Source: Campylorhamphus procurvoides
Taxonomy: Eukaryota > Chordata > Aves > Passeriformes > Dendrocolaptidae
Direction of reading: 5' to 3'
DNA: 64,000 bases
Assembly: GCA_013396655.1 (NCBI GenBank)
Contig: WBMV01001018.1
Location: 1-64,000 of the forward strand
A model generated the notes under the pieces. It was given only the letters and a program-made list of their open reading frames with translations, made no database searches and had not been told where the DNA came from. Both the position numbers and the translations under genes were made by a program. This document shows positions 56,672 to 64,000 of the stretch, one piece after another (the first letter of the stretch is position 1; each line of letters begins with the position of its first letter).

Positions 56672-59600
56672 ATCTGAGAGCTCATCTAAGTAATTTAATA
56701 GTGTCTTCTGTCATCTGTTAAAGTCTTATTGGTAACATTATTGGGTAAAATTCACTCAAACAGAAGGCTTGCATATGATGAACAAGATCTTTGGCTGGTG
56801 GGTAAAAGAGATAGTGAACAGGTTTTGCACTCTGTTTTCCAAAGACAAAGCAACAAACCAAAAACACTCCAATTGTGAGAGCATGTTGGAAAAAGAGATG
56901 AAGAAGGACAGGCTCCAAAAGAAAGATCATAGGGCAAAATAATACAGATTAACAAAAATGAAGCAGGAGTCCTGTTTCTAACATGTGTTAAGATTTCTAT
57001 CATTGCTGATGTTAATAATTGACATGGAGTACAGTGGGAGTTAGATAACAGCCAGAGAGTTCAGGCCAGAACTCATTTCATTTTCCAGTGGTGTGAGGCA
57101 CTGGGTAATGGGGAAATGCATAACCATTTCAGAGATGTTCTTGCTCCACTGCCTTACATCTCGAGGAACTTTACTTTGTCTAGAAAGAGATTTCTCCTTG
57201 ACTTGTGTAACAGGACGAGTTCTTCAGAGAGGGGAAAGGAACAGGAAGCTAATTCTGTGCTCACAAAAGTGAGGAATTAATACCAAAGCCTGGAGTCAGA
57301 TATAAGCTGCGTGGGTATTGTGCAAGCCTCATCACACAGCCCTGCCATCTCACCCCAATTTATGACCTGGAACACAGCAACTTTTACAGCTTTAAGCTGG
57401 AACTGCAAGTTGGACCAAAGCACGTAAGGATTTGATAAATACAGGGGAAAGAGGTAGAAGCTCCAAATTGCTTTTGCTCTTTCACCTGGCTCAGGTATAA
57501 GCTGGACAAATGCTGATGACAGATCACACCTCCAGAGTCTGCAGATCACACTGCCAGTATTTGAGTTCAGGATTTCAATATAGTCACTCTATATTCCCTG
57601 AGCTCAGAATGTACATGGAAGCCAAATTAGCTTTCTAGCACAAGTAGGTACAAGCAAATGTGTAGGATCAACCTGAGCATGGATATGATCTGTGTGTTCT
57701 TGTGGGCAGGCCATATTTTAATTTTCGCTGTTGTATCTGATACAGGCAACATTTTTAATGGCCTCAGAGAGTGCCAGAAGATCTCAGCCCAGGAGGTCAG
57801 TGACCCCTGTGTACAGCCTTGCCAGCCCCCAGAATTCAGGAATTGCTTATCTTGACACTGCCAGAGTCGCTGATTGCTGGTTCACACCACCAAAAGCCAG
57901 CTCATACCAGAGGTGAATCCACTCCATGATATAACAAACGGCTCTTGCTCTTATTTGTCCCGCATGTTCTTATCTTACAGCTTGCAATTAATCACCACCC
58001 TGGAAATCAAACACTAAGGTATTTGTACATTCTCTTTGAAAATCCATTTCAATTTCCTTTTACTTGAAGTGCCCTGTCCTTTGCCACACCTCTCAGTGCA
58101 TCAATCTGCATAGTACACACTGGATATACTTGAGGAGCCCAGTGACTCACACTAGACAGAGAACATAATCACCACTGCAAGAGATGAGATGGAAAAGTGT
58201 GATGCAATTAAATGCAGAGGGATGTCTGGTCATTAGCAAGCAGGCCCATTTGCATGGTGAAGATAGTTATAGTGTCATGACTATCATGACTGCAGACCAG
58301 GTTCTGTTCTCAGATACATGAAATTCTCTTCAGTGTGTGACCATGTCATCTACAGGTCTGTTCTAAGCACCAAAAGCCCGTACAGTAAAGCTATAGATCT
58401 AATTCCATCCATTTGCTGTATATATACACATTTTTTATGCATATTAGCTTAGCCTTTGTGGCTGTTGAATTGTAGCTTATTCTCTTCTCCTTGGAGGGAT
58501 TTTGTTCTTTGCTGGGAAGCCAGCTGGGAGAGGCTGATTTTATGGGAATAGCAGGGCCCATGATTTGGTCTCCTATCTAACGTTTATAGGGAAGGTTTCC
58601 TTGGTTTCAGCACAGCTCACAGGTACACTTGAAGGTGCAGTTTCTCTGTACTGCCATTAAGCTGAGAGTACTTGGGGTTTCGAACACATATCTTAGATTC
58701 CCAAAGCCATCCTTGTCCCTAATCATATAACCTGCAGGCACTGCTCCACTACCTCCTTCAGATCATGATGGGTTGCACCTATTGCTTTTAGTACTGAAAT
58801 GTTTCTGCTGCTCTGTGATGTATTCCCACTGTGACTGAATAAGTTTATTTTGCAAATATGAAGAGATTGCCAGGCTTCCATATGTCTGAAGGACAGCCAC
58901 ATTATGGCTTGACATAGTCTCTGCTCATTTATATTTACAGCCTTAAATTTCTGCATTACTTGTATTAATGTTGTGTGAAATACCACTTCTCCTTAACCAA
59001 TATGAGGACTGAGTTCTGAGTCTGCAAAACTTGTGTTATGAAAGGAGGAAAATGAACTAACTAATACTTTATTCAGAGTTTTACTGGCAGATTTTCTGTC
59101 CTGATGATTTAACTGTTATTTACCCTGAAACCAACATGCAGGAAGATTGTAGCCTGTGACTCCCAAAGGAGCAGCCATGGAATTCTTGCATTCTGCAGAA
59201 TGTTATGGGTTGGCAGCCGCTCCTGTGTGCTACACATATCCCTTCAATCCCCTGTGTTTATCCTATAAACAAGAAAGTGCTCCATGCTGTTGTGCTAAAG
59301 AAAACAGCTGAAATCTAAAGCAGCCCAGGCCTGTTTAAGCTGTCCCCAGACACACCACCTTCCACGAGGGTTTGTTTTCCATTGATTTGTTAATGAAAGC
59401 TGGCAGCAGATGCCACACTTCTACTGAGCACATTAATCATTGAAAGAAAACAGTATTTCTGCAGCTTTGGCAATTCCTGTGCTACACATAAATAAGGCTT
59501 CCTGCTTTCCTGTTAACCCTGTACACAACATAGAACCCCCTAAAGCCTTTGTTTCCTTTGCAGTGGTGCATTTCTGCTCTAGGAGTGAATGCCTGGTGCG

Positions 59601-62600
59601 GATTCAATTAAGATCTGAAAACATCCATCTGGCTTCTGAGTCAGAATCCAACTTGTGGCAATAAGCACAAGCACTGTGTGACAGGTGCTTGGATGCTTTA
59701 GAGGAACAAGAATGCAATCTCCACGCAGCTGCTGGTGTCCACAGAACAGTGGGAAGAACAACAACAGCTTGACACGACTGGTTTCTGTCACTCACAGCTA
59801 CACGTGTTCCAGCACTCACACCAGGATGCTCTGAAGGCACCAGGGAATGCCTGATGTTTGGGCCATACATGCCCTTCACAGATGCACACATCTTCCTTAG
59901 TCTCTGGAACGAATTCACTGCAAATTAGAACAGATAAATTAGTTTTACTCTGGTCTACCTGGGAGCAGGTCTCAGCCATACCCACTTTCTTTGCCCACAT
60001 GAGTACACTAGCAGAGGATAGCCCAGGCTGAAAAAGCTGCAGTGGGGTGTCCAAACCAGAGCAGAGCAGAACAGAACAGTGCTGGCAGGCACATCTCAGT
60101 TCCTACAGCACTTACAGTAAGAACAAATTTCAGTGTCTTGCTTTAGACACCTTGGCCACAGATTCCCTGATAGATGGAGAATGCAGCACATGTTAGTGAT
60201 GCCTGCTTGGTTCGTATCTCTCCAGTAGATGCTCCATTCTACAGCCTAAACCAGGAGTTTTCTAGTAAGAACTAGACTTGCCCAGTGTGGTGTTTCCCTG
60301 AAATTCTGTGCAATGTCTAAGTTCATTATTCTGCAAGTTATCTCTCAGTTTTCCTCTGTCCTGCAGGTTCACCCTAAAGGTATAAGTTTATTGTGAACAG
60401 TCTCTATTATATAAAAGCTAGTGACAGCTGCAGCTCTTAGAAGAATAATTAATTTTTTTATTTATCCCAGATGAGTCCCAATAGAATACCAATGTTTCTA
60501 TGATCTCTAGCACAGGAAAATAGTTATAAGTGATTAGAAAGTAATTCCTTAACAATTTTAAAACTAATTTTGCCACATTTCCCACTTAAACCAAACTCTT
60601 CCTGGGATGTTGGTACTAAAGAAATTCCTTCAAATCAGATCACAATAAAAGTCTGTTATTATTGGCCTAAATTGTCAGCTAAAAAGCTTAAATATACTAG
60701 TGGAAAAGGGACAATGAAATAGATTTTAGACTGACAAAAAATTACAAAGACCCAAGGCCATTATGACACCAGGCCTGCTCCAGCTTCTCCTTGCTTGTCT
60801 AAGGCAGGTACATTTATTGTTGCTGGTAGTAGCTAATGTTAGTGTACCTCAAATAGTAAAACTAATAAAAATATTTTATTATTCTGCATGCTTGAAGAGT
60901 TTGGATACACAATTTAACATGTTATATAGAAGTCTGATGACTGGAAAAATCAAGTACCGTCCAAGTGTCTTAAGCAAGGAATTTTTCAATATTCAGGGTC
61001 CTGGCTTTGATATTTTGCTGATCCTCCCAGTGTGAGCTCTGCTGCTGCTAGAGCTTCTTGGGACATTTGGTTTTCATTCCTATTTCTGTCTCCCAGATAC
61101 CTGCAAAGGTTATGAAATTCAGGTTGGAGATGAAAACTGTAATCAACAGATGAACACTAAGTCTGCCTCACCACCACATGCTGTTCCTTTGAATAACTTT
61201 TTTTGGAAGCAATATCTTACTTTTCTCACCGAAATAGATACAAACAGTAGACAGAGAAGAAGCAGAATATCAAACAAGGAGGTGCTACCTATTACAGCTA
61301 CTTTCCCCAATGACAGGGCTCACATAAATCCATTCTAGCCAACAGAATTTATCCTTGGTCTAAACCAATGTATCTTTGGCCTCAAAGAAATGGAGCATTA
61401 CTTTGTGCTCATGCTAGACTGTAACTGGGGGATAATTTAAGCATGGTTTCTCCAGCAAACCCCATGTAACTGTATTTGTTTATAAAATATACTGATAAAA
61501 CATGGCAGATAAGAAAATAAGTGTATTATAACATCATCCCAAGACAACAAACTGAAACACCAGCCAGTCTGTAATTAGAACACAGACCAGAATGCTGCTC
61601 TTTATGCATAGTACGATGCCCAAAGCCTGAATTTGCTGCCTTTTACACTCAGCCTCATTCCCCCTGAACCTTTCCCTAAACATGGGTGCTGGCAGGCACT
61701 TCAGAGGCTGCCCGTGTGCAGATGGGTTGAGAACAATGAGTCAGCCTTTCTGCCTTAATAAGAAAAGAAACAAACTTGTAAAAACACCCAGGTGGATTTT
61801 AGTGTATCACACAAGGTTATCCAAATAAAATACAGTGGCCGTGTGATATCACTAAAGCCAATTACATCTGAATAACCACACACGGAGGTGCGAGCTGTTC
61901 TCTGCTAGTCACTCATTAACCAATCTTCATTAATCATAAAAAATGGTTTTACATGATTCTGGATTCTATAACTGTGATCTCCCAATCAGTGTTCTGCTCA
62001 GGTGGCCTTGGTCCAGCTACTATCCCTTCTTCCCTTGCTAAGATATTTTGCAATAGCAGCTGATGAGTGAGACGTGCAGAAATTGGTTCTAGGCTTATGC
62101 TCCAGATGAAATCTCTTGCAGATTAATCACAACGTTTCAGGAGGTTTTTTTAATCTTAAATTTTATAACTGGATATGAGAAAAGTTTTCTTTTACCAGTG
62201 AAGAAATCAAAAGATATTTTGCATACTTTTCTTGGGAATATTTACAGCAGTCCATTACCTGTGGGAATGTATTTTACAATGCTTTCCAGGGTAAGTGCAA
62301 AACGAAAACAAATGTAAAATGAATTAAATGCATTTTATTTGTTACAAGGACTGACAAACAAAACGGAGTCAAACCAGAAATCAAACTCTATATGAAGCTG
62401 TTTCCCCACTTTTCAAATGTAATTGAATCAACCTCCAGAATAAATGGAAAAAACATTAATATTAAAAATGCAGGAATCAAAACTCAGTGAACCCTGCGAC
62501 TTCAATGCCATTGTATCTGTAACAGCTCCCACTCCAACTCTGTGCTAGGTTTTATTCCTTTCTATCACATGATACAATTCAGAGTAGAACTTGCCTCTTC

Positions 62601-64000
62601 AACACAATCGACTCGTATCAATCACTAATCACCTTGCATTAGCACTTTTAATGAACTTCCAGGCTCGTGGCGATTGAACTGATACTTTCCCTAGAACTAT
62701 TAAGGCAACTGCTCTTGGCAGCTCAAATGTGTTTCCTAAATCCAACACCTGCAGTCTAAAAACTTAAAGGTGATGTTTTCCCCTAGACATTCCTCTTTTC
62801 CAACAGCAGGAGTGCCAGAAGCTCAGCCTCAAAGGCTGCTTCACCCATCCTGCCCTTTCTTTCTGTGCCCGCTGCCCTTAACCTTGCAGATGGGCAGAGA
62901 GCAGGCGATGCTTATCTCCCAGCCAGGAGGGCTGGCGAGCTGCTTTTGGGAGGCAAAAACAAACACTCCTCCCTGGGCTGCTCAGCAGGACACTTTGGAG
63001 TTTAAAGCTGGTTTGGGCCCTCCTCGTGTCCCACTATATCAAGGTTTAAGCGCCATTGACTCCAGTCTAGCGGCCTTAATCAAGATTTTTCATGCCTCAG
63101 AGAACAGTACAGCTGCTAAACTTTCTTTAATAGGGGTTTTATAGCTGGGGAAGCTGAACAGGAATTAGCTGAAAGGAGATGACTTACTTCTGGCCTTATT
63201 AAGCAGCAATTTATTGTAACTCAACCTGTAACGTTGTTCTGCTCTAACATGAATGAGGAATGTTGGTTTGAGTGTTTTAGCCAAGTCATTGAGTCTGTTT
63301 CAGTTATTCCCTGCATTTTCTCCTGCAGGGTGGATTTGTTTTGAATTCAGGAAGCCAAATGCACTGTGCTATAGCTCAGGAGAAAGTCCTACATTTCCAA
63401 TTTCTCATCAAGTAAAGCAGATCTTCCCAGGACTAAGTGGCAGCGTGGTCTTTCTAAAGCTCATCTTTGGATTTCCCAGCTTTTAAATTTGAATGGAATT
63501 AATTTCCTATTACCTTATTGAGCCCACATTGGCAATCTCAACAAATATCCTGGTAAATAAGCCCCGGGTATAAGGCAGGTCTTGAAAAGTGGCCACACAC
63601 TGGAATCTCAGTGAAGTGGCACCGAAAATCATACAAGAGAATATATTTTACCTTTGCAGACCAGTTTGATTGTTGTAGAATATAAAAAATTCTCCTATAA
63701 ATGATCAATTTATTTGTTTAAGTGGCATGTGTCTGGTCTTACTATAATTCTTACAGAAACAGTCATACAGTAATCATGACTCAGTATTTAGGGGACACCA
63801 TTTCCACAGCATCATACAAGCACTGTTTCCTAAAAAATGCTAGTTTTTTACTCTAGTTAAAGGTGTCAGGCACACATACCTAGATTTCATCTCAGGTTCT
63901 AATGAAATACTTAATCCTAAGCACCTACAGAATATGATGGAAGGTTTGGGGTGTTCTTGAAAGAGCTGAGCACCATCAATTGTTTTAATTACTTTCTGCC
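51291..64000. other. Intergenic DNA, no gene recognised
   Basis: Contains the (ATCT)13 microsatellite and otherwise AT-rich single-copy DNA. By human gene order FOXI1 is expected beyond this end. No forkhead-domain codons (such as a WQNSIRHNLSLN-type block) were found on either strand. The last kilobase (about 63000-63260) again looks like possible regulatory DNA. Confidence 0.55.
56619..56670. repeat. (ATCT)13 microsatellite
   Basis: Thirteen perfect tetranucleotide units with no interruption, in intergenic DNA. Likely to vary in length between individuals. Confidence 0.98.

Noticed and set aside
31000..64000. FOXI1, expected next by human gene order.
   Set aside because: No forkhead-domain coding sequence was found on either strand, so it must lie beyond the window or elsewhere.

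Overview
The window is vertebrate nuclear DNA, almost certainly from a bird. Genes are split into short exons with GT-AG introns. Six fragments of the avian CR1 retrotransposon are recognisable, and there is no sign of operons or bacterial gene density. The species cannot be named from the sequence.

Region 1 (1-3087) is the 5' flank of LCP2. It holds a large, nearly identical inverted duplication (654-875 against 1666-1878) and a presumed promoter with ETS/PU.1-like GGAA motifs.

Region 2 (3088-25536, + strand) is LCP2, which encodes the haematopoietic adaptor SLP-76. I could place 20 coding exons with matching splice phases, from the start codon to TAA. Together they encode 515 residues. One exon expected from the family, the second (about 63 nt, the middle of the SAM domain), is not visible in the 3.2-kb gap between exon 1 and the next exon. 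That gap also contains the only N in the window (5323). Counting 21 residues for the missing exon, the protein would be 536 residues, close to mammalian SLP-76. The acidic phosphotyrosine region, the PLC-gamma SH3 motif, the GADS-binding RSTK motif and the C-terminal SH2 domain are all present.

Region 3 (27957-30006, - strand) is a small gene facing LCP2 tail to tail. I identify it as the bird counterpart of human C5orf58. Four coding exons with compatible phases give 102 residues. The last two exons carry the recognisable core, and the first two are inferred. Having C5orf58 downstream of LCP2 on the opposite strand matches the human 5q35 arrangement.

Region 4 (about 30100-64000) shows no convincing exon on either strand. 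It holds CR1 fragments, several mini- and microsatellites, one 20-bp-arm hairpin and AT-rich single-copy DNA. From human gene order FOXI1 would be the next gene, but no forkhead-domain sequence is seen here. The region reads as a gene desert, parts of which look like conserved regulatory DNA.

No prokaryote-style system, CRISPR array, tRNA or rRNA gene was recognised. The most noteworthy items are the inverted duplication, the missing SAM exon, the reconstructed C5orf58 gene, and the GAT-repeat-encoded poly-aspartate run beside the first SLP-76 phosphotyrosine.
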